A DNA stretch of 64,000 nt from Algoriphagus aestuarii (GCA_017051695.1 JAFIDK010000009.1:99267-163266), one strand, 5' to 3'. Counted from the stretch's first letter, positions 44,068 to 52,673 are shown. The notes: generated from the letters alone by a model not told the origin. Translations and numbers: made by a program.

Positions 44068-45033
44068 TTACAACTTGATGGTTTTGATCGGTAAAATCAT
44101 ATCCAATAAAGATAAGGCTAATGCAGCAAGAAGAAAATAGAAATACTTATTTGCCGAAGCTTCCACCATTCTAGACCCAGTCACGCCTCCTTCTAATCTC
44201 TCAAGGCGGTTGATCAGTTCTCCGACTTCCTGCACTTCGTCAGAAACTTCAAAATACTGTCCATCAGTTTCTGCCGCTATTTGTTGCAATGGGGTTCTTT
44301 CTAAAATTGTTTTGGCTGGCTCACCTGTTTGTGGGTCAATAACCACTCCATTGCCTCTAGGAATGGAACTTCCCGACTCTGTACCAATACCAAGTGAAAA
44401 TACTTTGACACCCAGATCCTTTAATTCTGAACCGATATTTTCCAGTTCGTCTCCGAAATTTTCTCCATCAGAAATCAGAATAACAGACTTTGATTTGATT
44501 TCTTGTGTCTCATCTTGTTCAAATCTATCCAATGCAATTCTCAAAGGCGCATTGAGATCTGTCCCGAAATTAGGGACCAAACCTGTATTTAATCCATCGA
44601 TATAGAGTTGGAGTACACTTTGGTCAAAAGTCAGCGGGCATTGCAAAAATGCCTCGGAACTGAAAATAATCAACCCAATCCTGTCAGAAGGGAAGTTTTT
44701 TGTAAGTTCTTTTAATTCGAATTTAACTCTCTGAAGACGGCTGGGCCCAATATCCGTGGCATTCATGGACTGAGAGAGATCCACAGCAATGAAAATGTCT
44801 TTTCCTTCTTCCTTGACCTCTTTGGTAGAAGTCCCAATTGATGGTCCGGCAAATGCCACCAAAAACAAAACGAAATAGACGATGCGAAGGACCATTTTGG
44901 TAAACAGTCTTCGCTTCTCTACTTCTAGTCTTTTATTAATGGACCAGAACCTAATTAGGTAAATCAAATAGAGCAAGCCAAAAATGCCTGCCAATAATAG
45001 CGTGAGTTTTACGTCGGGATATGCCCAAATCAT
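44068..45033 (-). CDS. VWA-domain membrane protein, BatA/BatB-like
   Basis: The 321-residue protein has an N-terminal membrane region (about 8-65), a VWA domain with the metal site D85-L-S-Q-S (DLSQSMNATD), and a C-terminal membrane helix (NKYFYFLLAALALSLLDMIL). It matches the Bacteroidota Bat proteins linked to aerotolerance and envelope stress. The usual moxR, DUF58 and second VWA gene are missing on the upstream side, where a divergent TonB receptor gene begins. The locus thus looks like the downstream half of a bat operon. Confidence 0.85.
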   Translation of the reverse strand: MIWAYPDVKLTLLLAGIFGLLYLIYLIRFWSINKRLEVEKRRLFTKMVLRIVYFVLFLVAFAGPSIGTSTKEVKEEGKDIFIAVDLSQSMNATDIGPSRLQRVKFELKELTKNFPSDRIGLIIFSSEAFLQCPLTFDQSVLQLYIDGLNTGLVPNFGTDLNAPLRIALDRFEQDETQEIKSKSVILISDGENFGDELENIGSELKDLGVKVFSLGIGTESGSSIPRGNGVVIDPQTGEPAKTILERTPLQQIAAETDGQYFEVSDEVQEVGELINRLERLEGGVTGSRMVEASANKYFYFLLAALALSLLDMILPIKTIKL

Positions 45034-45176
45034 GGCCTGAAATTATAAAATAAACCTTACTTTAAAAGCACCTTTGGAATGAGTGGTTTGAAGCTCGGGG
45101 TATAAAACGAAAAATTAACAAACATTAATTTCCCTTAATAGTATAACAAGAAAGTTTAAACACCATTTAACCAAGA

Positions 45177-47579
45177 ATGCAACTTTTTTTAAGTAGAGCA
45201 AAAATTTTATTTATCTTGATTTTAGTAGGGATATCAGGTACGCTATCGGCACAAAACAATTCTTTATTTGATGGAATAGTGGTGGATGTTACCGATTCTC
45301 AACCGCTGGTAGGTGCCAATGTATATTGGGAAGATGATATTTCTTCAGGAGTGGTAACTGATATAGATGGTAAATTTAGAATTGGAGCCAGGGAATTACC
45401 GGCAAGATTGGTGGTTTCTTACATAGGATTCGAAAAGTCCATTCGGAATATATCAAAAAATGAGGCTGAAAAAGAAATCAGGTATTTTTTGAAGCCATTA
45501 GAGATGTCTTTGGAAGAAATTATAATCCAGGAACGAAGGCCTGACGAGCAAGTCCGGAATTTGGAAACGGGTAAAGCTTCCATTCCTATGGAAACTATCA
45601 AAAATATTCCAGCACTTTTTGGAGAGGTGGATTTATTAAGGAGTTTACAGCTATTGCCGGGAGTACAGACCGCAGGCGAGGGGACCACAGGCTTATTTGT
45701 CAGGGGAGGATCTGCCGATCAAAACTTGGTGCAGCTTGAAGGAGCACCTGTTTTTAATCCTTCACATTTCTTTGGGTTTTTCTCGGTTTTTAGTCCTGAC
45801 GCACTGGACCGTGTGGATCTATATAAAGGAAATATGCCTGCAAGTTATGGTGGAAGGCTCTCCTCTTTGATTGATGTTTCATTGAAGGAAGGCAATAACG
45901 AACAAATTCATGGAGAAGGAGGGATAGGAAGTATTTCCTCGCGATTGATGCTAAATGGTCCCTTGTTTTCTGATAAATCCACTTTTGCAATTTCGGGAAG
46001 ACGAACCTATGCTGATTTGTTCCTGAAATTGTCCCGCAATGAAGATGTCAGAAACAATAAATTAAACTTTCATGACCTGAGTGCCATGTTTGCCTTTAGG
46101 TTAGGGGACAAGGATAAAATCACTTTGGCAAGTTATGAGGGAAGTGATTTTCTTGGATTGGAGGACCAGTTTGGGCTAGGTTGGCGAAATTGGGTCAGTT
46201 CCACCAAGTGGAGCCATACCATCGATGAGAATTCCTTTTTTGATCTTGAATTGTATCATTCCAGATATCAATACAAAGTGGAGTTTGATGATCCCGAAGC
46301 CGGTTTTAAATGGAATAACAAATTGTCAGAAACAGGTCTGAAAGGTCAATGGAGCTGGATCAATTCAGAAAAACTACAGTCCTATTGGGGTTTTCAGAGT
46401 CAGTTTTACCATTTTGCTCCGATCGGTCTAGATCCAGCTGGAGATAGCGCCATTGAGCCGATTGTGACCAATCCGAAAAACGGGGTTTTAAACAGTGCTT
46501 TTTTAGGTGCCACCTTGGCGTTGACTCCTAAACTGAGTACTGAAGTAGGAGTGAGATGGGGATTTTTTCACCAAGTAGGCAAAGGGGTGGATTACCTTTA
46601 TGAAGATGGGATTCCCAATGAAGAGGAAAATGTAATCGGTAGTGTGACCTATAATAGGTTAGAACCTATGCATTTTTACCAAGGATTAGAGCCAAGAGTC
46701 GCTTTTAGGTATTTGGTAAACGATGAGTTTTCTGTGAAAGCTGCTTATAACAGAAATTATCAATACGTACAGATAGCTTCGAATAGCTCCGCAGGTTTGC
46801 CTATAGACAGATGGATTTTGGCTGGGAAATACATGCTTCCTTTGAGGTCTGATCAGGTTTCTCTTGGCTTCTTCCGGAATTTCAACCAAAACAAATGGGA
46901 GTTTTCTGTTGAAACTTATGCCAAAGACATTAGAAACGTGATTGATTTGAAAAATGGAGCTTCCGTCTTGTTTACCGATCAAGTAGAAACTGAATTGTTG
47001 ACCGGAGATGGCTATGCCTATGGAGTGGAGTTTCTATTGAGAAAAAATGTCGGCAAAACCACAGGTTGGTTGGCTTATACTTATTCCAGAACCTGGAGGA
47101 CGATAGAAGGAATCAGCCAAGGTGATCGGTACAATCCAAGATATGATCGACCCAATGATGTCACACTGGTATTAAATCATGAATTTTCTTCTGCTTGGTC
47201 TGCAGGACTGACCTTCGTCTACACAACTGGGCAAGCTGTTTCATTTCCGATTGGGACATATGAAGTAGATAATCAGGTGATTCCACTCTATTCGGATTAT
47301 CGAAATGAAGACAGGTTTCCGGATTATCATAGAATGGATGCGTCGGTGACCTGGAGAAATCCGGACAAAGGGAGAAAATGGAGGGGGAGCTGGAACTTCA
47401 GCATTTATAATTTATATGGTAGAAAAAATCCATTTGCCTACGAATTCAGGCAAGTGTTCAATGACAATATCAATTACAACCCTGTGGATGATGGGCCTGT
47501 AGTTTCAGAGAAACAGAGTGTGGTCATGACTTATTTATTTACATTCTTGCCTTCGATTACTTATAATTTTCAATTTTAA
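45177..47579 (+). CDS. TonB-dependent outer-membrane receptor
   Basis: The 800-residue product has a signal peptide (cleavage near LSAQ) and a carboxypeptidase-like beta domain (FDGIVVDVTDSQPLVGANVYWE). A plug domain follows (LFGEVDLLRSLQLLPGVQTAGEG, FVRGGSADQNLVQLEGAPVFN), then a large 22-strand-type barrel ending in a strand that closes with F (SITYNFQF). It imports an unidentified substrate with TonB energy. The DUF4249 gene follows after 1 base. This pair is common in the phylum and is sometimes tied to iron or peptide uptake. No FecR/sigma pair is nearby. Confidence 0.93.
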   Translation: MQLFLSRAKILFILILVGISGTLSAQNNSLFDGIVVDVTDSQPLVGANVYWEDDISSGVVTDIDGKFRIGARELPARLVVSYIGFEKSIRNISKNEAEKEIRYFLKPLEMSLEEIIIQERRPDEQVRNLETGKASIPMETIKNIPALFGEVDLLRSLQLLPGVQTAGEGTTGLFVRGGSADQNLVQLEGAPVFNPSHFFGFFSVFSPDALDRVDLYKGNMPASYGGRLSSLIDVSLKEGNNEQIHGEGGIGSISSRLMLNGPLFSDKSTFAISGRRTYADLFLKLSRNEDVRNNKLNFHDLSAMFAFRLGDKDKITLASYEGSDFLGLEDQFGLGWRNWVSSTKWSHTIDENSFFDLELYHSRYQYKVEFDDPEAGFKWNNKLSETGLKGQWSWINSEKLQSYWGFQSQFYHFAPIGLDPAGDSAIEPIVTNPKNGVLNSAFLGATLALTPKLSTEVGVRWGFFHQVGKGVDYLYEDGIPNEEENVIGSVTYNRLEPMHFYQGLEPRVAFRYLVNDEFSVKAAYNRNYQYVQIASNSSAGLPIDRWILAGKYMLPLRSDQVSLGFFRNFNQNKWEFSVETYAKDIRNVIDLKNGASVLFTDQVETELLTGDGYAYGVEFLLRKNVGKTTGWLAYTYSRTWRTIEGISQGDRYNPRYDRPNDVTLVLNHEFSSAWSAGLTFVYTTGQAVSFPIGTYEVDNQVIPLYSDYRNEDRFPDYHRMDASVTWRNPDKGRKWRGSWNFSIYNLYGRKNPFAYEFRQVFNDNINYNPVDDGPVVSEKQSVVMTYLFTFLPSITYNFQF

Positions 47580-47580
47580 A

Positions 47581-48414
47581 ATGAGAAGATTCACGGTTAT
47601 TTTAATTGCTTGTTTTTGCTGGTCCTGCCAGGAAGAAGTGGAATTGCCCTTGGCAACCCTAGATGAAGTAATTCCGGTTATTGAGGCGACGTGGACAGAT
47701 GTTTCATTTTTTAATGAGGTAAAAATAACACTGGCGGAAAATTACTTTGATACTACAGATGTAGATATCATTTCGGATGCTGAAGTATCGATCAAAGCAC
47801 TTAATTCTGGCGAAATAATTCGTTTTGCTTTTAATACTAATACACAAAGTTTTAAGTCCTTAAAAGAAGCTGAAACTGCCAAAGTTGGGGAAATTTATGA
47901 AGTAACAGTAAAATGGGAAGACAATGTTTTTACTTCTACGGGAGAAATGCTGATGCCCCCAACCGTAGATAGTCTGACGTATCAATATCAAGAGAAAAGG
48001 TTATTTCGGGATAAGGGATATTATATAAAGGTCTATGGAAAAATTCCATTTGAGGACAATAACTACTATCGGATAAAAGTCATTGAAAATGATACATTAA
48101 AAAATGACCGCGATGATTACCTGCTTTTTGATGACACATTTGGGTTGACATTTTTTGAAGAAGGGCTGGAGTTAAATTACTCATTTGATGATGGAGATAA
48201 GGTTCGTTTAGAACTATTCAGAATGAATAAAAGCGCATATGATTACCTGGCTCAACTGGTAGGGTTATTATATAATGATGGTGGATTATTCAGTCCTCCG
48301 CCACAAAATCCTGAGACAAATTTTGAAGTGGTAGCCGGAGATTCCGAAGTCCTTGGATTCTTTTTGGTATCCCCTGTATTGACAGAAACTGTTTTTATCA
48401 AGGAAGAAGATTAA
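47581..48414 (+). CDS. DUF4249 family lipoprotein
   Basis: The 277-residue product has a lipoprotein signal (CFCWSC, Cys16) and a beta-rich body of the DUF4249 type (ISDAEVSIKALNSGEIIRF; GEIYEVTVKWEDNVFTSTGEM). DUF4249 proteins regularly follow a TonB receptor, and are inferred to sit at the cell surface and help substrate capture. The 1-base gap to the receptor confirms co-transcription. Function beyond that is unknown. Confidence 0.87.
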   Translation: MRRFTVILIACFCWSCQEEVELPLATLDEVIPVIEATWTDVSFFNEVKITLAENYFDTTDVDIISDAEVSIKALNSGEIIRFAFNTNTQSFKSLKEAETAKVGEIYEVTVKWEDNVFTSTGEMLMPPTVDSLTYQYQEKRLFRDKGYYIKVYGKIPFEDNNYYRIKVIENDTLKNDRDDYLLFDDTFGLTFFEEGLELNYSFDDGDKVRLELFRMNKSAYDYLAQLVGLLYNDGGLFSPPPQNPETNFEVVAGDSEVLGFFLVSPVLTETVFIKEED

Positions 48415-48730
48415 GGTCTGAAACGTCGATTGGATTTTTTGCGATTTGCTAAACCCAGTAAAATCAAAGTAAATGATTTGACAAGGCCTTGTATGCCGGT
48501 ATCAATGAATTTAGTCTTTTAGTATTCTACTTTAACATCAGTTATTTTGTTTTGCGACCGGCAAGTAAAGTAATTTATGCTACCGGCCTCATTGTGGGCA
48601 ATCCATTTTTTATGAATGAATGATCCAATGCCTCTCCATACTTTCCTGAAATTTGGGGTCATTGATAAAATAATCGTAGATATATGAAAATTTCGTAGGT
48701 ATTTTAAAAAAATCATTTTAGATTAGTTCT
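48415..48730. other. Intergenic region with BlaI-type operators and a gene relic candidate
   Basis: No intact gene was supported here. The right part (48664-48697) holds the operator of the first repressor gene. On the minus strand a 35-codon open stretch without a start (48610-48717) could be the worn end of a lost gene. No terminator for DUF4249 was found. Confidence 0.5.
48664..48697. promoter_or_regulatory. Predicted operator of BlaI-like repressor 1
   Basis: TATGA-AAATT-TCGTA (48683-48697) has one arm mismatch relative to TACGA-N5-TCGTA. A weaker copy ends with TCGTA at 48674-48678, 19 bases earlier. It ends 33 bases before the repressor start, as in the second cassette. Confidence 0.6.
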
Positions 48731-49105
48731 ATGAATGAATTAAACCACAACGAAGAACTGATTATGCGCATCTTTTGGAAGCTGGAAAATGCTTTGGTAA
48801 GAGATGTATTGGATGAATTGCCAGAGCCAAAACCACCTTATACCACTTTGGCTTCGTCAATTAGGCTATTGGAAAAAAAGGGGTATTTAAGCCATAAAGC
48901 CTATGGTACCACCCACTTGTTTTTTCCCCTGATTTCTCAGGCAGATTATAGCAAGAAAAGTATCAATAGGATTGTGAAAAATTTCTTTGAAGGATCGGTA
49001 GGGAATTTCCTGTCATTTATGGTCAAAGAAAAAAACATTTCTGACGATGAAATTCAAGATTTGCAAAAGCTGATTGATGACTACGAAAACCCAGAGAAAG
49101 AATGA
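48731..49105 (+). CDS. BlaI/MecI/CopY-family repressor 1
   Basis: The 124-residue protein has the winged-helix BlaI fold (LNHNEELIMRIFWKL, then PKPPYTTLASSIRLLEKKGYL) and a C-terminal dimerisation helix. In classic systems, the partner M56 protease causes the repressor to be cleaved on a signal. It overlaps the M56 gene by 4 bases. It is clearly a paralogue of the repressor at 51046. The operator is upstream with the same motif and spacing. Confidence 0.92.
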   Translation: MNELNHNEELIMRIFWKLENALVRDVLDELPEPKPPYTTLASSIRLLEKKGYLSHKAYGTTHLFFPLISQADYSKKSINRIVKNFFEGSVGNFLSFMVKEKNISDDEIQDLQKLIDDYENPEKE

Positions 49106-50409
49106 ATGAGTTGTTGACATATCTACTAGAAGCCAGCTTTTGCATGGCAGTTTCTTTGGTTTTTTATCGCTTGGTTCTTAGTGACCTGACTTTTTTTGCA
49201 TTGAATCGAGCGGTTTTGTTGACTATGCTTGGATTGTCTTTGGTTATTCCCGCATTGTCGGTTGACTTTTATCCAATCCAATCCATGCTGATAAGGGAAG
49301 TGACTCTACCGGAGTTTTTTGTTGGGGATCAGGTCCAGTCTGCACCATCTTCATTTCAATGGGATTGGGTCAGAATACTAGGAGGAATTTATTTACTCGG
49401 AGTATTGTATACAGCTGCCAGATTGATTTTTGGGTTTTTCCAGTCTTTGAATCTACTTAGGCAAGCAAATTTATTTTACTACAGAGGCCAATTCATTGCT
49501 GTTCATTCTCAATTTACACCTGCTTCATTTTTCCAATATATTCTGTTGCCGACATTTCATCAGGAGGATGAAGACCAGAAACGGATCATTTTACATGAAT
49601 CGGTCCATGTCAGTGAAAGACATAGTTGGGATTTGCTTTTTGTCCAGATGGCCAAAATTGTTTTTTGGTTCAATCCATTGATTTATCTATTTGAAAATTC
49701 TATTCGTGAAGTTCATGAATTTCAGGCTGATCAAGGTGTCACTCGATCTTATTCCCAAACAGAGTATTCCAGACTTTTATTGAAACTATTGACAGCTGGA
49801 AGGGGCTGGCAGTTCATGAATAACTTTAACCAATTTCAAACCAAAAAACGAATTATCATGATGAACAAAACAAAATCAGATAGCAATCTGAGAAGTAGAT
49901 TTCTCTGGGCTTTACCGGTGATGGGATTATTATTCCTAATGTTTTCTTGTGATCTGGCCCAAGTAGATGAGGAAATAGAAGGACCGGTTCAAAACGGGGA
50001 ACAGGCAAAAGCAATGGGGCCAACGGATCTTGCTGCTAGAATCAAGGATGTAGGAAGTGATGGGGGAGAGATCTTTGATGTAGTAGAAAATCAGCCAAAT
50101 CCTCCGGGTGGAATGAAAGGTTGGAATGAGTATTTGATGTCTAATTTGACTTATCCAGCCCAGGCTAGACAAATGGGGATCGAAGGAACTGTGATTGTTG
50201 TTTTTGTAGTCAATACAAATGGTTCAATTTCTAATATTGATATTCTCAGAGGGATCGGTGGTGGATGTGATGAAGAGGCAATTCGAGTCGTTCAAAATTC
50301 TCCAAATTGGACTCCTGGATATCAAAAAGAAAGAGCTGTCAATACCAGGATGAGATTGCCGATCCGCTTTAAATTGAGTGGATCAGAAACTAGTATCCAA
50401 GCTTCCTAG
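49102..50409 (+). CDS. BlaR1-like M56 membrane peptidase with C-terminal TonB_C domain
   Basis: The 435-residue protein has three to four N-terminal membrane helices (one near residues 85-110). The M56 zinc site is HESVH (H165, E166, H169), with a further acidic ligand in EVHEFQAD. Another membrane segment lies at about 265-283, ending in FSC at Cys283. The final ~100 residues are a TonB_C-type domain (GGMKGWNEYLMSNLTYP...RMRLPIRFKL), where classic BlaR1 has a penicillin-binding sensor. The stretch M254-Cys283 alone looks like a full lipoprotein signal peptide, raising the chance that the TonB_C part is released or made separately. Confidence 0.9.
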   Translation: MNELLTYLLEASFCMAVSLVFYRLVLSDLTFFALNRAVLLTMLGLSLVIPALSVDFYPIQSMLIREVTLPEFFVGDQVQSAPSSFQWDWVRILGGIYLLGVLYTAARLIFGFFQSLNLLRQANLFYYRGQFIAVHSQFTPASFFQYILLPTFHQEDEDQKRIILHESVHVSERHSWDLLFVQMAKIVFWFNPLIYLFENSIREVHEFQADQGVTRSYSQTEYSRLLLKLLTAGRGWQFMNNFNQFQTKKRIIMMNKTKSDSNLRSRFLWALPVMGLLFLMFSCDLAQVDEEIEGPVQNGEQAKAMGPTDLAARIKDVGSDGGEIFDVVENQPNPPGGMKGWNEYLMSNLTYPAQARQMGIEGTVIVVFVVNTNGSISNIDILRGIGGGCDEEAIRVVQNSPNWTPGYQKERAVNTRMRLPIRFKLSGSETSIQAS

Positions 50410-50505
50410 AAAATAGTCTTTCTTCTCATTCAAAGGGGTGGATTCCCTCTGGACAATTTGATACGATTAAGAAATAAATACTATAACTGTTACTGATTTT
50501 GCCTT

Positions 50506-50913
50506 ATGAAAACTTATGCTAAGCCAATTATTCTAACTACACTTTCATTCCTGATTTCATTCTTCTTTTATGTTGGAGATGTAAAAGCACAAACAAGCGA
50601 GGAGGTTCTAGAAGAGGTAGATGTCATGCCCATGCCTCCAGGAGGCATGCCAGGATTAATGAAGTTTATGAGCGAAAACATGAAATATCCTGAGCAGGCA
50701 AAGGAAAAAGGAATCGAAGGAGTCGTCATCGTTTCTTTTGTTGTAAAAAAAGATGGATCTATTGCCAATCCCGTAGTAATGAAGGGTATTGGAGCTGGAT
50801 GTGATGAAGAAGCACTAAGAGTGGTGAAAGCATTTCCAAATTGGACTCCAGGAGAAAAGAACGGCGAAAAAGTCAATACTCAGATGCAATTACCGGTTAA
50901 GTACAAGCTTTAG
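50506..50913 (+). CDS. Secreted solo TonB_C-domain protein
   Basis: The 135-residue product has a signal peptide (cleavage near VKAQ) and then only a TonB_C domain. That domain is closely similar to the one fused to the M56 peptidase just upstream (shared PPGGM, YPEQA, GIEGVVIV, GCDEEALRVV, NWTPG blocks). Ordinary TonB has an inner-membrane helix and a Pro-rich spacer, both missing here, so it cannot be a normal energy transducer. It lies 96 bases after the peptidase gene and before a terminator, so it belongs to cassette 1. It may compete with or bind the fused domain. Confidence 0.85.
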   Translation: MKTYAKPIILTTLSFLISFFFYVGDVKAQTSEEVLEEVDVMPMPPGGMPGLMKFMSENMKYPEQAKEKGIEGVVIVSFVVKKDGSIANPVVMKGIGAGCDEEALRVVKAFPNWTPGEKNGEKVNTQMQLPVKYKL

Positions 50914-50933
50914 TTGATGGTTTTATTTAATTC

Positions 50934-50967
50934 AAAAAGCCTCTTCAGTGGTTGGAGAGGCTTTTTT
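50934..50967 (+). terminator. Terminator of cassette 1
   Basis: A stem of AAAAAGCCTCT (50934-50944) and AGAGGCTTTTTT (50956-50967) around an 11-base loop. It separates the two cassettes. Confidence 0.9.
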
Positions 50968-50978
50968 ATGTTAACATA

Positions 50979-51012
50979 TACGAATATATCGTGACATTAC
51001 GAATTAATCGTA
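50979..51012. promoter_or_regulatory. Predicted operator of BlaI-like repressor 2 (two dyads)
   Basis: TACGA-ATATA-TCGTG (50979-50993) and TACGA-ATTAA-TCGTA (50998-51012), 19 bases apart. The second is a perfect dyad. It ends 33 bases before the repressor start. Confidence 0.75.
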
Positions 51013-51045
51013 GGTTTTTTCCGTCCTCTTTATTACATTTAAACA

Positions 51046-51411
51046 ATGGAAGAATTAACAGCCAACGAAGAGCAGATCATGCGAATCTTTTGGAAGTTGG
51101 AAAGAGCAATCGTACGAGATGTTTTAGACCAGTTACCAGAGCCAAAACCACCCTATACAACTTTGGCTTCTTCGGTGAAGGTTTTAGAAAAAAAGGGATA
51201 CCTCGGTCATAAATCCTATGGTAAGACGAATGAATATTTTATTCTGATCCCAGAAAGTGATTATCGGAAAAAGAGTTTCAATTCATTAGTGAAGAACTTC
51301 TTTGGTGATTCGGTGGAGAATGTCCTTTCATTTTTAGTGAAAGAAAAAAAGGTTTCTGAAAAGGACTTGGAAGAGTTACAAAGAATGATTGACGATTACG
51401 AAAAAAAATAA
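51046..51411 (+). CDS. BlaI/MecI/CopY-family repressor 2
   Basis: The 121-residue winged-helix repressor is near-identical in layout to repressor 1 (LTANEEQIMRIFWKL, PKPPYTTLASSVKVLEKKGYL). The recognition helix region differs only slightly, so both may bind the same operators. It ends 3 bases before the M56 gene of cassette 2. Confidence 0.92.
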   Translation: MEELTANEEQIMRIFWKLERAIVRDVLDQLPEPKPPYTTLASSVKVLEKKGYLGHKSYGKTNEYFILIPESDYRKKSFNSLVKNFFGDSVENVLSFLVKEKKVSEKDLEELQRMIDDYEKK

Positions 51412-51414
51412 AAA

Positions 51415-52641
51415 ATGGAATTCTGGTTTACATATTTGATGGAGGGGACCCTAGGAATAGTACTAGTGGTTTTATTTTACAGATTCTGTATTGAGGGCCT
51501 GACTTTTTTTGCCCTTGCCAGAATAACTCTATTGGGATTGGTATCAGCAGCTGTACTGTTGCCTTTATTTTCATTCCAGTTTCAGTGGTTTTCCGAAAGC
51601 GCAGTTCTTCCTATCAATTCCTCATTGCTATGGGTAGAAAACCAAGGTAATCCTGGGGATTCAACTGCTAGTGGTCCTATATTCAATTGGGTTTTAATTC
51701 CCCTTACGGTTTATCTATCTGGAGTGATTTATTGTCTTGCCAGACTTATTGTAGGCATTGTGAAAACATTGTCTTGGATCTCTAAATCAGAAAAACTGAA
51801 GTCAGGATCTTTTACCCTGGTCATCAATCAAAAATTTATTCCTGCTTCATTTTTCACTTACATCCTATTGCCGGAATCTCCTCAAGGAAGTAAAGAATAC
51901 GATCAGATTTTACTACATGAGTCAGTTCATATTGAGCAAGGACACACTTGGGATGTTCTTTTTATCCAAATTATTAAAGCCATTTTTTGGTTTAATCCGG
52001 CCATATACCTTTTGGAAAAGCAACTCAAAGAGATCCATGAGTTTCAAGCGGACCTAGAAGTGACCAAAAGCTATTCTCCAATTGACTATTCACGACTTTT
52101 GCTGAAGCAATTGAGCAAGGATTGTGGAGTCCAGTTCATGAATAATTTCAATCAATTTCAAACCAAAAAACGAATCATGATGATGAACAAAACAAAATCA
52201 AATGCTATTCTCAAGAATAGATTTCTGCTTGGCATTCCTATGCTGGTGCTAATGGTAGGCCTTTTTTCCTGTGATATGGCAATGAGTCAGTCAGAATTAA
52301 TAGGGACTTGGACCGGGACCGAATTCCAATTTGATCAAACAGAAGGGCCGGACTTGACTGCTATGGTCGAAGGAGGAAAAGCCTTGCATAAAGGGGGGAA
52401 ATTGATCATTAATGAAGATGGTACTGCTGAAATAGTCTCTGGCCAAGGAGATATCAATGGGTCAGGTACTTTTAGATTCTATGAAAATGGAAATGTCTTA
52501 ATTCTGACAATGAATGGGGAAGAAACAAGACACGAAGTGCTGGAATTAACAGATGAAAAGCTGGTAACTAAAAATGAGGTAGCTATGGATACCCCGATGG
52601 GTAAAGTGGCGGGTACTATTACACTCACCTATAAGCGGTAA
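51415..52641 (+). CDS. BlaR1-like M56 membrane peptidase with C-terminal lipocalin-like domain
   Basis: The 408-residue paralogue of the peptidase at 49102 keeps the N-terminal membrane helices, HESVH (H168, E169, H172), EIHEFQAD, and the block QFMNNFNQFQTKKRI. The C-terminal domain is unrelated to TonB_C. About 115 residues form a lipocalin-like beta barrel (ELIGTWTGTEFQF, GKLIINEDGTAEIVSG, LTDEKLVTKNE). Again the domain follows a segment that reads as a lipoprotein signal peptide, from M257 (NKTKS...) to Cys286 in LFSC. The two paralogues differ by a domain swap at this point. Confidence 0.88.
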   Translation: MEFWFTYLMEGTLGIVLVVLFYRFCIEGLTFFALARITLLGLVSAAVLLPLFSFQFQWFSESAVLPINSSLLWVENQGNPGDSTASGPIFNWVLIPLTVYLSGVIYCLARLIVGIVKTLSWISKSEKLKSGSFTLVINQKFIPASFFTYILLPESPQGSKEYDQILLHESVHIEQGHTWDVLFIQIIKAIFWFNPAIYLLEKQLKEIHEFQADLEVTKSYSPIDYSRLLLKQLSKDCGVQFMNNFNQFQTKKRIMMMNKTKSNAILKNRFLLGIPMLVLMVGLFSCDMAMSQSELIGTWTGTEFQFDQTEGPDLTAMVEGGKALHKGGKLIINEDGTAEIVSGQGDINGSGTFRFYENGNVLILTMNGEETRHEVLELTDEKLVTKNEVAMDTPMGKVAGTITLTYKR

Positions 52642-52658
52642 AAAAAATTAGCATTATC

Positions 52659-52673
52659 TACGAATATACCGTA
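52659..52673. promoter_or_regulatory. Orphan BlaI-type operator
   Basis: TACGA-ATATA-CCGTA has one mismatch from the operator motif and is followed by GGTTTTT, as in the second cassette. No gene starts downstream on the plus strand before the terminator at 52697. Confidence 0.6.

Noticed and set aside
48519-48716. Minus-strand 65-codon frame in the DUF4249-BlaI gap
   Set aside because: It overlaps the operator and reads less protein-like than the neighbouring frame at 48610-48717; no support as a gene.
48731-52641. Cassettes considered as beta-lactam resistance regulators
   Set aside because: There is no beta-lactamase gene and no penicillin-binding sensor domain; the C-terminal domains are TonB_C and lipocalin-like.
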